A stretch of 64,000 nucleotides of DNA, from NCBI GenBank assembly GCA_910588875.1, contig CAJURT010000005.1:62001-126000 (forward strand). Reading direction: 5' to 3'. Position 1 is the stretch's first letter. The number at the start of each line of letters is the position of its first letter. Below, in pieces: positions 1 to 8,564 of the stretch. The position numbers and the translations under genes are program-made. This DNA is from an uncultured Lachnospiraceae bacterium (GTDB lineage: Bacteria > Bacillota > Clostridia > Lachnospirales > Lachnospiraceae). Below the pieces are notes generated by a model, which saw only the letters and a program-made list of their open reading frames with translations, was not told the origin of the DNA and searched no databases.

Positions 1-174
1 CCGGATGGTAATATACTTTGGTTCAAAATCATGATCTACATCAATTCCCAGAGAACTTTTTGGTAAATCACGCACATGTCCATTGGAGGCATCCACCTCA
101 TAATTGGTACCAAGGAATTTGCGTATGGTTTTCACCTTTGCAGGTGACTCCACAATAACTAGATTCTTCGCCAT
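1..174 (-). CDS. topA: DNA topoisomerase I, N-terminal fragment (runs off the window)
   Basis: Only the first 58 codons are present; the gene continues beyond base 1. The translation opens MAKNLVIVESPAKVKTI, the start of the Toprim domain of type IA topoisomerases (the VESPAK motif carries the catalytic glutamate), and continues with the family's GHVRDLP segment. The enzyme relaxes negative supercoils behind RNA polymerase. The ATG at 172-174 is taken as the start because it matches the family N-terminus. It lies 8 bases downstream of the dprA stop, so topA is probably transcribed with comM-dprA, an order seen in many Firmicutes. The remainder of the protein cannot be judged. Confidence 0.95.
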   Translation of the reverse strand, partial: MAKNLVIVESPAKVKTIRKFLGTNYEVDASNGHVRDLPKSSLGIDVDHDFEPKYITIR

Positions 175-182
175 GATTGCTC

Positions 183-1277
183 CTACATTTCACAGTTTTT
201 TCCATAATAATGATTCGCCGAACGAAAAACGTATCCACCCAGTTCCAGTTCCAGCAAAATGCCCATGCACTCACCGATCTCCAGTCCACATCGGGTTATG
301 ATGTCATCCAAATGCTTCGGCTTGAAATCCAGGCAACTATACACCATTTTTTCTTTCTTGGCAAGACTATTTACGCTTTTTTCATGAAGAATTAATTCTT
401 TTTGGCATTTTACCCCTAAATATTCCAGGATGTCATTGGGCGAAATTGCCATATGCGCCCCCTGCTGAATCAGTAAATTGCACCCCCTGCTCAGATGGTC
501 TGTCACTCTTCCCGGCACTGCAAAAATCTCCCTCCCTTGCTCCAGCCCCAACTCTGCAGTAATCAGGGAACCGCTCCGCTCCTTCGCCTCCACCACCAGC
601 ACTGCATCTGCCAAACCACTGATTATCCTGTTCCGCATAGGGAAATGCCAGGACTGGGGCCGGGACTTCAAGGGGAACTCCGATATTATGCCTCCTGTCC
701 CCTCCATAGCCTCATACAAGGCATAATTTGACGGAGGGTAGCAGATGTCCACCCCACAGCCCAAAATGCCAAAGGTAGCGCCTCCTGCCCGGAGAGCCCC
801 CCTATGGGCTGCCCCGTCAATCCCTGTTGCCAGGCCGCTGATCACCTGCACCTGCTCCGTTGCCAGTGCACGTGAAAACTCTTCTGCCAGGCATTCCCCA
901 TAGGCAGAACAGCCACGGGCGCCTACAATAGCCACTGCCGGTTTCCCTTCTTCCGGCAGCTTTCCCTTTACAAAAAGCCCCATGGGATAATCATAGATTT
1001 CAAGTAGACGTTTTGGGTAGGCTCTGTCCCAGGGTGTGATAAAACTGATTTTCCGTCCTGCCAATCCTCTATATTCCTCCCGGCATTCCGGAAAACTCCG
1101 GCGCCATTGTATCAGCGCATCTGTTTGGCCCTTTTTAAGAATCCCAGACCGTTCCAATGCTGTCTCTTCTATATTGTATATTGCTTCAAAGCCATGAAAA
1201 TACTCATATAATTTCCTGATGGAAACAGATCCCAAACAAGACAGCTTGCAAAGCCAATAAAGATATTCCCTCTCCAT
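183..1277 (-). CDS. dprA: DNA-processing protein DprA
   Basis: A 364-residue DprA/Smf protein, which loads RecA on incoming single-stranded DNA during natural transformation. An N-terminal SAM-like helical region is followed by the Rossmann-like DprA domain (VAIVGARGCSAYG, then SGLATGIDGAAHRGAL and the GSLITAELGLEQGR stretch) and a C-terminal winged-helix segment. Length is typical. I chose the internal ATG at 1277, giving MEREYLYWL, rather than a 398-codon reading, because the upstream part lies inside comM. The comM stop is 1 base away, implying coupled translation. The gene shares the comM promoter at about 2931-2959. Confidence 0.93.
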   Translation of the reverse strand: MEREYLYWLCKLSCLGSVSIRKLYEYFHGFEAIYNIEETALERSGILKKGQTDALIQWRRSFPECREEYRGLAGRKISFITPWDRAYPKRLLEIYDYPMGLFVKGKLPEEGKPAVAIVGARGCSAYGECLAEEFSRALATEQVQVISGLATGIDGAAHRGALRAGGATFGILGCGVDICYPPSNYALYEAMEGTGGIISEFPLKSRPQSWHFPMRNRIISGLADAVLVVEAKERSGSLITAELGLEQGREIFAVPGRVTDHLSRGCNLLIQQGAHMAISPNDILEYLGVKCQKELILHEKSVNSLAKKEKMVYSCLDFKPKHLDDIITRCGLEIGECMGILLELELGGYVFRSANHYYGKNCEM

Positions 1278-1278
1278 C

Positions 1279-2820
1279 CTAAAACCCCTTCCCCCAATAC
1301 TTCTCTTCCAAGTCCCGATAACCAATCGCCTCACACAGATGCAGCCTGTCAATCTGCTCTTTCCCATCCAGATCCGCAATTGTCCGGGCCACCTTCAATA
1401 TTTTGTGATATCCACGGGCACTTAGGCGTTTTTCCTGGAAGGCACGTTTCATAAACTCCTCCTCCTGGTCTCCCAGCCCGCAGTACCGTTCCACCATCCG
1501 GTTTCCCATCTCGCTGTTAAAAAAAATCCCGCTCCCCAAAAATCTCCTTCTCTGTATCTCACCAGCCCGCTCTACCCGTTCACGGATCACAGACGATGCT
1601 TCATTCTCTCTTTCTCCCCGGATATCCTCAAAAGAAACCGGCGCTGTCTCCACACAAATATCAATCCGCTCCAGCAATGGCCGGGAAATCCTCCCCAGAT
1701 AGCGGCGCACCTGTTCATCGTTGCAGGAACAGCGGCTCCGGTCCGGGTAATAACCACAAGGGCACGGGTTCATAGCCGCAGCCAGCAGTACATTGGAAGG
1801 AAAAGTAAAACTCCCGTTAATCCGTGATACCGTGACCTTTCGCTCCTCCAGAGGCTGACGCAAAACCTCCAGCGCCTCCCGCCTAAACTCTGGAAACTCG
1901 TCCAAAAACAGGACTCCCCGGGAAGCCAGGGATATCTCCCCCGGCTTTGGATTCCTTCCCCCGCCAGCCATTGCCTGGGGGCTGATTGTATGGTGGGGGG
2001 AACGGAACGGCCTTCTGCCCAGCAGTGCCCTGCCCTGGGGGAGCATCCCGCAAACACTGTAAACCTTCGATATTTCCAGCTGTTCCTCCCGGGACAAGGA
2101 AGGCATGATTGTAGGGATCCTCTGTGCTATCATGCTCTTCCCGCTTCCCGGGGAGCCCAGAAAAAGGATATTATGGCGCCCTGCCACTGCAACCTCCGTT
2201 GCCCGCCGAACCAGCCCCTGGCCGTTGATCTCAGAGAAATCCACGGGATAAACCGCCCTGGCCTCTTCCTCGCAGACATTCCCGGGCCAGTTCTCTTTCC
2301 CAATCTGCCCCGGATCACATAACAAATCCATCATCTGTTTTAGATCATGTATACCCACAATTTCAATCCTGCCCACTGCCAGCCCTTCCGGCACGTTTGC
2401 CTTTGGCAGAAAGCATCGCCTCATCCCCTTGTCGCTCATAGCAGACACCAAAGACAGCACCCCTCTTACCGGCTTTACCTGTCCGTCAAGCCCCAGTTCC
2501 CCCACAAATGCCGAATCTTTCAGGACGGAAGCTTCTCCTATCCCATAAGCCGCCAGCACAGCCACCGCCACCGGCAGGTCAAATGCTGTTCCCCCCTTCC
2601 GTATATCCGCCGGGGAAAGGTTTACCGTCACCTTTCTGGGCGCCATCAAAAACCCCGAATTTTTCAAAGCAGTCCTGACACGGTCTTCCGCCTCCCTCAC
2701 TTCCGAAGCCAGATAACCTACCATATGGAACCCGGGAAGCCCATTTCCCACATCAGCCTCCACCTGCACCGGATACCCTTCAATCCCCTGCAGGCCTGCA
2801 CTAAATACCTTACTGAACAA
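1279..2820 (-). CDS. comM: YifB/ComM-family Mg-chelatase-like AAA+ ATPase
   Basis: A 513-residue protein of the YifB/ComM family. Family members are hexameric helicases that aid branch migration during integration of transforming DNA. An N-terminal Lon-protease-like domain without protease activity comes first, then the AAA+ module with Walker A in FLGSPGSGKSMIAQ, Walker B near GVLFLDEFPEF, and the family signature AAMNPCPCGYYPD, and finally a C-terminal helical domain. The start is a TTG at 2818-2820: a GGAG ribosome site sits 7 bases upstream and the MFSKVFSAGLQGIEGYPV N-terminus is typical. It is the first gene of a comM-dprA-topA run. Confidence 0.93.
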   Translation of the reverse strand: MFSKVFSAGLQGIEGYPVQVEADVGNGLPGFHMVGYLASEVREAEDRVRTALKNSGFLMAPRKVTVNLSPADIRKGGTAFDLPVAVAVLAAYGIGEASVLKDSAFVGELGLDGQVKPVRGVLSLVSAMSDKGMRRCFLPKANVPEGLAVGRIEIVGIHDLKQMMDLLCDPGQIGKENWPGNVCEEEARAVYPVDFSEINGQGLVRRATEVAVAGRHNILFLGSPGSGKSMIAQRIPTIMPSLSREEQLEISKVYSVCGMLPQGRALLGRRPFRSPHHTISPQAMAGGGRNPKPGEISLASRGVLFLDEFPEFRREALEVLRQPLEERKVTVSRINGSFTFPSNVLLAAAMNPCPCGYYPDRSRCSCNDEQVRRYLGRISRPLLERIDICVETAPVSFEDIRGERENEASSVIRERVERAGEIQRRRFLGSGIFFNSEMGNRMVERYCGLGDQEEEFMKRAFQEKRLSARGYHKILKVARTIADLDGKEQIDRLHLCEAIGYRDLEEKYWGKGF

Positions 2821-2930
2821 TAAATACTCCTTTCCTGTTGATATTCGCTTTTATACCGGAATATGATACGAATTGTAAAAAAGATGTTTCTGATCCCATG
2901 TCATAGAAAAAAGACAATGCTGATAGGACT

Positions 2931-2959
2931 ATCATAATAGATTTTCTGAAAAATAGCAA
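2931..2959 (-). promoter_or_regulatory. Sigma-A-type promoter for comM-dprA-topA
   Basis: Minus strand TTGCTA (2954-2959) and TATGAT (2931-2936) are separated by 17 bases, about 110 bases upstream of the comM TTG. Housekeeping consensus match by eye; no experimental support. Confidence 0.6.
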
Positions 2960-3075
2960 GAGAATTCATAAACCGTTTTTGATTTTTGGATTTCTGCTCT
3001 GCGGCTATCCGGCTGAACCTTTGTAACAGTCCCCGAAAAGAACTGCCGCAAAAGTTCACCAGGAGTTCACTGCAA

Positions 3076-3849
3076 TCAGCCAGAACTGCTGCCTGCCTTA
3101 ATAAATTCCGTCATATAAGGGCGGAAACGCAGGGGAAGCATATTCTGTTGGCACTTTAAATTGGTGCGCTGGACAATGGCAATGGCTTTATGGAAGGTCT
3201 TCCACAGCCCTTCATAGGTTTCCTCATCTGTCTCCTTGCTTAGCCGTTCCTGCCATTGGCTTGAATCTGCGTGCACAATTGCCCATCCCTGCCCTGCCTG
3301 ATGTACTGCTGCCTTCTTTCTCCCGCAGTCATACAAGATCCAGTTTTCCCCGGAAAGGCGGTCCGCAAAATGTACCGCCACCAAAGATAATAGGTCATTG
3401 TTCGGCTTAATCCTCCCCAGCAGCACCCCTTCTTCCATCTGGGAAAAACGGGCAAACTCGATTATATGGGTATATTCCCTAGACAGATAACGGGTCATAC
3501 GGAAAATCTCGTAAACCTCCGGGATCTGCAGCTGGTCCATAATGCCTGTTCCCTGGGAAAATGCATAGATAAGGAAACGGTATATCTTGTCTGCCCGGTC
3601 GTAATCCTCCGACAGTGCTGCCCGGTAAACCACCTCATAAAGCCCCTCGGAAAGCTTCCTGCGTATGCTTTCCGTCACCTTCTCCGCCTTCCACGACTCT
3701 GTCACTACCTCACGGTACTCGCAAAAAAGTTCTCTGTTTTTTCCTTTTGGCTCCAGCCGGACATTCCTATGGCCCAGCCGGCTCATCCAGGCATCATAAA
3801 TGCCGCACCAGATATCCTCAACCTCCTGCCCACACACAAAAACCGTCAT
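3076..3849 (-). CDS. TIGR03915-type (DUF4130) partner of a radical SAM DNA repair/modification protein
   Basis: A 257-residue protein matching the family described as SAM-coupled or probable DNA metabolism protein, an almost constant neighbour of the radical SAM gene lying just upstream at 3881. Recognisable features are the start TVFVCGQEVEDIWCGIYDAW, an internal LLSLVAVHFADRLSGENWILYD stretch, and the C-terminal QQNMLPLRFRPYMTEF typical of the family. Homologous domains sit fused to uracil-DNA glycosylase-like proteins in other bacteria. The ATG at 3849 has GGGAGGGG upstream. It is 31 bases behind the partner gene and almost certainly co-transcribed. The biochemical role is not established; the family link is from memory. 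Confidence 0.8.
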   Translation of the reverse strand: MTVFVCGQEVEDIWCGIYDAWMSRLGHRNVRLEPKGKNRELFCEYREVVTESWKAEKVTESIRRKLSEGLYEVVYRAALSEDYDRADKIYRFLIYAFSQGTGIMDQLQIPEVYEIFRMTRYLSREYTHIIEFARFSQMEEGVLLGRIKPNNDLLSLVAVHFADRLSGENWILYDCGRKKAAVHQAGQGWAIVHADSSQWQERLSKETDEETYEGLWKTFHKAIAIVQRTNLKCQQNMLPLRFRPYMTEFIKAGSSSG

Positions 3850-3880
3850 ATTCCCCTCCCAAAAGCTTTTACGGCCATTT

Positions 3881-5452
3881 TCACAACAATCCCGTAACGG
3901 CCGAAACCATATCTTCCTTACTGACCGGAGCCGCCGCCACTTGATAATCATCAAACAGGCTCAGCTGCCGGTAACTGCCGTGATTTTCAATATCCCAGGC
4001 CTTCTTATGCTCCACACTGACCAACTGACTGGTAATAAAGTCCTCATCAAGACGGAAGGGAATCATCGTCCTGCCAGAACAGGTAAGAAAATACATGGCC
4101 CTTTTTAACACTACCCCCATCTTCTTCAGATCCGGAAAATCCAAAACCCCTCCCCTCCTGGCAGCCACAATCCTCCTGGCTGACTTGACTCCCAATCCTG
4201 GCACCCGCAATAAAGTGGCATAGTCTGCCCGGTTCACTTCCACCGGGAAACGCTCCAGGTGGCGGAGCGCCCAGTCGCATTTGGGATCCAGTAAAACATT
4301 AAAATTCGGCCGTTCTTCTGAAAGCAGTTCTTCCGCTCCAAAACCATAAAAACGCAGCAGCCAGTCCGCCTGATATAGGCGATGTTCCCGCAAAAGCGGC
4401 GGGCCACCCGGCAATACCGGAAGCATGCTGTCCTCATTCACACGTACAAACGCCGAGTAAAACACCCGCTTCAAATCATAATTCTGATACAATGCCTCCG
4501 CCACCCGGAGCATATGGTAGTCGCTCTCTGGCGTCGCTCCCACAATCATCTGGGTACTCTGTCCTGCTGGCACAAAAAACCTCTGGTCCCTCTGCTGCAG
4601 GGCAGTCCATACATTGCGCCCAGGGTGCGCGATGGTGTCCGCCATCCCAATCTCCCGGCCTTTTCCCGTAATTCCTGACGCTTTCGCCTCCAAAGCCTGG
4701 AGTTCCCTCTTTTCGCTGCCATGCTGAAAATCCCACCAGGGGTTAGGCAAATTCGAGGAACCTGCCCCCGAATCCCCCAGCCTCCTCTGCATACGCCCTC
4801 TGTCATGCCGTGAACCTTCCAATGCCCTTAAATTCTGCGCCGCAATCCCCCGCTGCACCTGCCGCATAGGCGCCAGAATCTTCTCCCTGGTCTTTCCCGG
4901 CGCCAAACGCCTGAGTCCCTCTGCTGTAGGAAGTTCCAGATTCACGCTCATCCGGTCTGTCAGAAACCCCATTCGCTCAATCAGTTCCGGGGATGCCCCC
5001 GGTATCGCTTTCACATGGATATATCCGTTAAAATGGTATTCCGTCCGCAGGCGGTACAAGGTCTCATAAATCTGTTCCATCGTATAATCCGGGGAGTGCA
5101 GGATCCCTGAACTCAGGAAAAGCCCTTCAATATAATTCCGCCGGTAAAACTCTATCGTCAGGGTGCATACCTCAGCCGGAGTAAATGCCGTCCGCACCAC
5201 ATCATTGGATCGCCTGTTCACACAATACCGGCAGTCATAAATACACTGGTTAGTGAACAAAATCTTCAGAAGTGAAATACACCTGCCATCCGCCGCAAAG
5301 CTGTGGCAGATCCCTGCTGCCAGGGTATTCCCAATCGTTCCCTTCTTGCCCTTCCGGGCAATCCCGCTGCTGGAACAGGACACATCATACTTGGCCGCAG
5401 CAGAAAGTATCTCCAGCTTCTCCTGAATATCCATCTCCTCCTGTATCAGCAT
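3881..5452 (-). CDS. Putative DNA modification/repair radical SAM protein with an inserted segment
   Basis: A 523-residue TIGR03916-type radical SAM protein. The cluster-binding CIYDCRYC motif is at about residues 70-77, followed by a TIM-barrel region (FLSSGI, GYIHVKAIPGA) and a C-terminal helix-hairpin-helix-like segment (LLRVPGLGVKSARRIV) that suggests DNA contact. Family members are usually near 420 residues. Here about 85 polar, Arg/Gly/Gln-rich residues (about 207-290) separate ILAPMRQ from FVPAGQSTQM, which are normally close together. The start is uncertain: ATG at 5452 has AGGAGG at ideal spacing, while ATG at 5434 also has a nearby AGGAGG. The partner gene follows 31 bases downstream. 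Substrate unknown. Confidence 0.85.
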   Translation of the reverse strand: MLIQEEMDIQEKLEILSAAAKYDVSCSSSGIARKGKKGTIGNTLAAGICHSFAADGRCISLLKILFTNQCIYDCRYCVNRRSNDVVRTAFTPAEVCTLTIEFYRRNYIEGLFLSSGILHSPDYTMEQIYETLYRLRTEYHFNGYIHVKAIPGASPELIERMGFLTDRMSVNLELPTAEGLRRLAPGKTREKILAPMRQVQRGIAAQNLRALEGSRHDRGRMQRRLGDSGAGSSNLPNPWWDFQHGSEKRELQALEAKASGITGKGREIGMADTIAHPGRNVWTALQQRDQRFFVPAGQSTQMIVGATPESDYHMLRVAEALYQNYDLKRVFYSAFVRVNEDSMLPVLPGGPPLLREHRLYQADWLLRFYGFGAEELLSEERPNFNVLLDPKCDWALRHLERFPVEVNRADYATLLRVPGLGVKSARRIVAARRGGVLDFPDLKKMGVVLKRAMYFLTCSGRTMIPFRLDEDFITSQLVSVEHKKAWDIENHGSYRQLSLFDDYQVAAAPVSKEDMVSAVTGLL

Positions 5453-5812
5453 CCTGCTCCTCCTATAACCAAAATCCTTTAACCAGAACATCTGTTCCCT
5501 TTATTCTACCACACTCCTTTCCCAATTGCAAGTTTTTTTCGAACATTTGTTTTTATCTCTGACACCTCAATGCTAAAAGAATCTGAAATCCTCCTACAAA
5601 TCCCATAATGCTCCGTACCGCCTGCCCCAGACTCCTGGCTCTCCCCCACCTTCACCGTGCTGAGAATCCTCGTCTCAAACACCCGTATCTGCTCCCGGAA
5701 GTTCTCCGTCTCTTCCTTCGTCAGTACCTTACATAGCTTCCGGGGAATGATAGCTGAACCGGTTCGAGTTTGGCTCCCATAATCCTGACAGGAATTCCCA
5801 CCCGCTGCCCGG

Positions 5813-5829
5813 GCATGTTCGGAACATGC
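5813..5829. repeat. Perfect 8+1+8 inverted repeat
   Basis: GCATGTTC, one G, GAACATGC. It is followed closely by a second dyad at 5840-5856 (GCGCGCC, CAC, GGTGCGC; one mismatch). Both lie downstream of the 5862-5890 terminator in the citF direction, so they may belong to a dispersed intergenic repeat rather than to the operon. Confidence 0.6.
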
Positions 5830-5861
5830 GCCTGTTATAGCGCGCCCACGGTGCGCAAACC

Positions 5862-5890
5862 TAAAAAACAGCAGGCAAAATGCCTGCTGT
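5862..5890 (-). terminator. Rho-independent terminator of the cit operon
   Basis: On the minus strand ACAGCAGGCA and TGCCTGCTGT form a 10-bp stem with a short T loop, followed by a run of six T. It lies about 210 bases beyond the citF stop; the 5971-6101 element lies between them. Confidence 0.75.
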
Positions 5891-5970
5891 CCCACAAAAA
5901 ACATCCCAAGTTTCCCCTCTCCCCATGTCAAAAAAACATAAACATGTACCATTACCAGAAGAAACGGCTG

Positions 5971-6101
5971 GTACATCGCTGCATTAATTCTCGAGTAATC
6001 AGCACTCGCTGTTTACGCCATTGCTGCGTTGGTCTACGTTCCGCTTCGGTCCGTGCTAAACGTGTGCCACTGGCACACAGCACCATCAGTCAACGATGTA
6101 C
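5971..6101. repeat. 131-base element bounded by GTACATCG inverted repeats
   Basis: The left arm GTACATCG (5971-5978) and right arm CGATGTAC (6094-6101) are exact inverted repeats; the right arm reaches the first base of the citF stop codon. Inside is a perfect dyad GTGTGCCA-C-TGGCACAC (6062-6078). No open frame of note. It looks like a small non-coding dispersed repeat (MITE- or REP-like). A second copy was not seen in this window, so its repetitive nature is inferred. Confidence 0.45.
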
Positions 6102-7660
6102 TAGCTAAACTCATACTCCTTAATCTCTCTCACCACATCCAGCACCGTCCCGTCGCGGCTCTCAATAATCCCCACGACCCGCTCTCCAAACTGCACCGGA
6201 TCCGGCTCGCCTACAATGGCATATGCCTTATCCCTCAGCTCCTCGATGGTGCAGAAAGGCAGCTTCACATCCTTCATGCACTCGATCAGATCCTGCCTTC
6301 TGGGATTGATGGCAATCCCATAATCCGTGATTACCACATCCACCGTCTCTCCCGGTGTGGTTACGGTGGTCACATTCGTACAAATCGCCGGAATCCTTCC
6401 CTGCAAAAGAGGTGCGATCACGATGGTGCACTTCGCCCCTGCGGCCGTATCCGGATGGCCTCCCTGGGCGCCGGTGATCATTCCGTCAGAACCTACCACC
6501 ACATTACAGTTAAAGTTCACATCCACCTCCAGAGAGGCCAGAATCACAAAATCCAGCTTATTGACATAAGCGCCCTTGTTGAAAGGATCCGCATACTCGG
6601 AAGCCGAGATCTCGATATGGTTGGGATTGGACTTTATGGACTCGATGGCCCCCATGTCAAAATCCTGGGTATCCACAATCTTATGAATCAGCCCCTTGGC
6701 CAGCAGATTACACATAGGCGTGGTAATGCCCCCCAGGCCCAGTCCCATATGGATGCCCCTCTCCTCCATGATCTTCCCCAGAGAGATGGTGGAAGCGATG
6801 GACGCGCCCCCCACCCCTGTCTGGTAGGAAAAGTCCTCCTTAAAATAAGGGGTATTGATCACAAACTGGGTGCAGTAATCCGCCATCATGATCTTTCTCA
6901 CATCCGTGGTAGGTTTGGCTGCCCCTGTGGCGATTTTCGCCGGATTTCCGATCTCATCCACCACGCACACAAAATCCACCTGAGTCATGGAAATGCTGGC
7001 AGGAATGTTCGGAAACGGCACCAGACAGTCGGTGATCGCCACCACTTTATCCGCATACTGGGCATCTACCATGGCATAGGACAGCACGCCGCAGTCGCTC
7101 TTTCCCCCGTTTGCCCGCATATTTCCGTACTCGTCGCAGGTGGGAGCACCGATAAAGGCAATGTCAATATGCACCTCACCGGATTCAATGGCCCGCACCC
7201 TGCCGCCATGGGAACGCATGATCGCCAGATCCCTCAGCCTTCCGGTAGAGATCGCCTCACCGATCTTTCCCCTCACCCCGGAGGACTGGATTCCCACTAT
7301 CGTCCCGTCATCAATGTAAGGCACAATCGGGTCATTGGCCTTGCCCAAAGAACTGGCACAGATGGTCAGTCCCTTGATTCCCATCTTATGGATCTCCTCC
7401 ATCACCATATTGACCACATAGTCCCCTTCACGGAAATGATGGTGGAAGGAGATGGTCATGCCGTCTTTGATCTCACATTTTACCAGAGCCTCATGGATAT
7501 TCTCCACCATCTTGCTCCGCTTCGGATCCATCATGGTCCTTGCCCTGGGAGCTGCCTTGGTATATTCATAATTATCATAGGCGTAAGCGCCCTTAAATGC
7601 TTCCTTGCCGGTTGCCTTCAATACTTCTTCCGGGATTTCTCTACCTACTGCATTTATCAT
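6101..7660 (-). CDS. citF: Citrate lyase alpha subunit (citrate:acetyl-ACP transferase)
   Basis: About 519 residues, CitF. It transfers the acyl-carrier protein from acetate to citrate in the citrate lyase complex, which splits citrate to acetate and oxaloacetate. Family segments seen are MTISFHHHFREGDYVVNMVM, SSGVRGKIGEAIS, MRSHGGRVRAIESGEVHIDIAFIGAPTCDEYGN, GAQGGHPDTAAGAKCTIV and the C-terminal VVITDYGIAINPRR. The start is taken at ATG 7660 (MINAVGREIPEE), 1 base past the citE stop; an ATG 6 codons upstream at 7678 overlaps citE and has a weaker ribosome site. It is the last gene of citDEF. The stop codon abuts the 5971-6101 repeat element. Confidence 0.93.
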   Translation of the reverse strand: MINAVGREIPEEVLKATGKEAFKGAYAYDNYEYTKAAPRARTMMDPKRSKMVENIHEALVKCEIKDGMTISFHHHFREGDYVVNMVMEEIHKMGIKGLTICASSLGKANDPIVPYIDDGTIVGIQSSGVRGKIGEAISTGRLRDLAIMRSHGGRVRAIESGEVHIDIAFIGAPTCDEYGNMRANGGKSDCGVLSYAMVDAQYADKVVAITDCLVPFPNIPASISMTQVDFVCVVDEIGNPAKIATGAAKPTTDVRKIMMADYCTQFVINTPYFKEDFSYQTGVGGASIASTISLGKIMEERGIHMGLGLGGITTPMCNLLAKGLIHKIVDTQDFDMGAIESIKSNPNHIEISASEYADPFNKGAYVNKLDFVILASLEVDVNFNCNVVVGSDGMITGAQGGHPDTAAGAKCTIVIAPLLQGRIPAICTNVTTVTTPGETVDVVITDYGIAINPRRQDLIECMKDVKLPFCTIEELRDKAYAIVGEPDPVQFGERVVGIIESRDGTVLDVVREIKEYEFS

Positions 7661-7661
7661 C

Positions 7662-8564
7662 TCACAGATCCCCCTCATATACGCCTGATGCCTTCGCTAA
7701 CGCGATTGTCCTCTTTGCTCCGTCGTAGAACGCGATATCAATCATCTTGCCGTCCACGGTAAATACACCGATTCCCAGTGCCTTCTTCTCCTCGATCTCC
7801 TTCACAACCTTTTCCGCGAAAATGATCTCCTTCTGGGTGGGGGTGAATATTTTGTGAACCACATCAATCTGCCGCGGATTCACCAGGGATTTGCCGTCGA
7901 ATCCCATCATCTTGATCATCCGGACCTCTTCCTCAAACACATCCATGGCATCCAGATTGGTAAATACCGTATCCCAGCACTGGACTCCGGCAGCCCGGGC
8001 CGCAATGATCATCTGCTGGCGGGCCCCCTGCAGTTCCACGCCGGTTCCTGTGATCACGGTCTGCAGATCCTTCGTATAATCCCCGCCGCTTAATGCAATC
8101 CCGATCAGGCGGTCTGAGGATTCACAGACCTCCAGGGCATGAAGCACGCCCTTGCAGGATTCCAGGGCTGCCATCAGGAGGGTGGAACCCTCCGGCCTGC
8201 CAAACTCCTTCTCAGCCGCCAGCACATGCTCCTCCACGGTGTGGACGTCCTTTGCACTCTCTGTCTTGGCTATCCGAATCGTATCCGCTCCCCCGGCCAC
8301 ACATACCCGGATATCCTCCTTCCAGTGGGGCGTATCCAGCCCGTTGATCCGCACCACCCGCTCCACACCCCGGTAATCAATCTCCTGCAGGGCATGGTAC
8401 AGGGAATATCTGGCCGCATCCTTCTGGTTCTCCGCCACCGCATCTTCCAAATCCAGCATAATGGAATCCGGCTTATAGATATAGGGATCCTTGATCAATC
8501 CCGGCTTCTGGCAATTCAAAAACATCATGGAACGTCTTAATCTCTTTTTATATGGATGGCTCAT
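7662..8564 (-). CDS. citE: Citrate lyase beta subunit (citryl-ACP lyase)
   Basis: A 300-residue CitE, a Mg-dependent TIM-barrel lyase that cleaves citryl-ACP to acetyl-ACP and oxaloacetate. It has the MLDLEDAV metal/substrate motif near residues 36-43, VVRINGLDTPHW, IRIAKTESAKDV, the IALSGGDYTKDL stretch and FDGKSLVNPRQI. Length is normal. The ATG at 8564 overlaps the citD stop by 4 bases (ATGA), giving translational coupling. A downstream citF completes the lyase subunits. Genes for the prosthetic group and activation (citC, citX, citG) are not in the window. Confidence 0.95.
   Translation of the reverse strand: MSHPYKKRLRRSMMFLNCQKPGLIKDPYIYKPDSIMLDLEDAVAENQKDAARYSLYHALQEIDYRGVERVVRINGLDTPHWKEDIRVCVAGGADTIRIAKTESAKDVHTVEEHVLAAEKEFGRPEGSTLLMAALESCKGVLHALEVCESSDRLIGIALSGGDYTKDLQTVITGTGVELQGARQQMIIAARAAGVQCWDTVFTNLDAMDVFEEEVRMIKMMGFDGKSLVNPRQIDVVHKIFTPTQKEIIFAEKVVKEIEEKKALGIGVFTVDGKMIDIAFYDGAKRTIALAKASGVYEGDL

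Larger units (their letters stand above)
5453..6100. other. Gene-free 650-base interval rich in dyads
   Basis: No convincing coding sequence is seen. A 156-codon open frame on the minus strand (5506-5976) resembles no family I recognise and spans a hairpin terminator, so it is probably spurious. The interval holds a perfect inverted repeat at 5813-5829, a near-perfect one at 5840-5856, the citF-side terminator at 5862-5890, and a repeat-like element at 5971-6101. The part at 5510-5800 has coding-like base composition but no supported gene and could be a decayed remnant. Confidence 0.5.

Noticed and set aside
3041..3075. AGTTCAC direct repeat (two copies, period 10) near 3050-3070
   Set aside because: Too short and only two copies; no function suggested.
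2818..3075. Possible riboswitch or small RNA upstream of comM
   Set aside because: Only a promoter and AT-rich leader were seen, with no recognisable structured motif.
5506..5976. 156-codon open frame on the minus strand
   Set aside because: No family resemblance, runs through the terminator hairpin at 5862-5890 and other dyads, no good ribosome site; treated as intergenic.
6029..7762. 577-codon plus-strand frame opposite citF
   Set aside because: Antisense shadow of citF with His/Arg-rich composition typical of reverse-frame reading.
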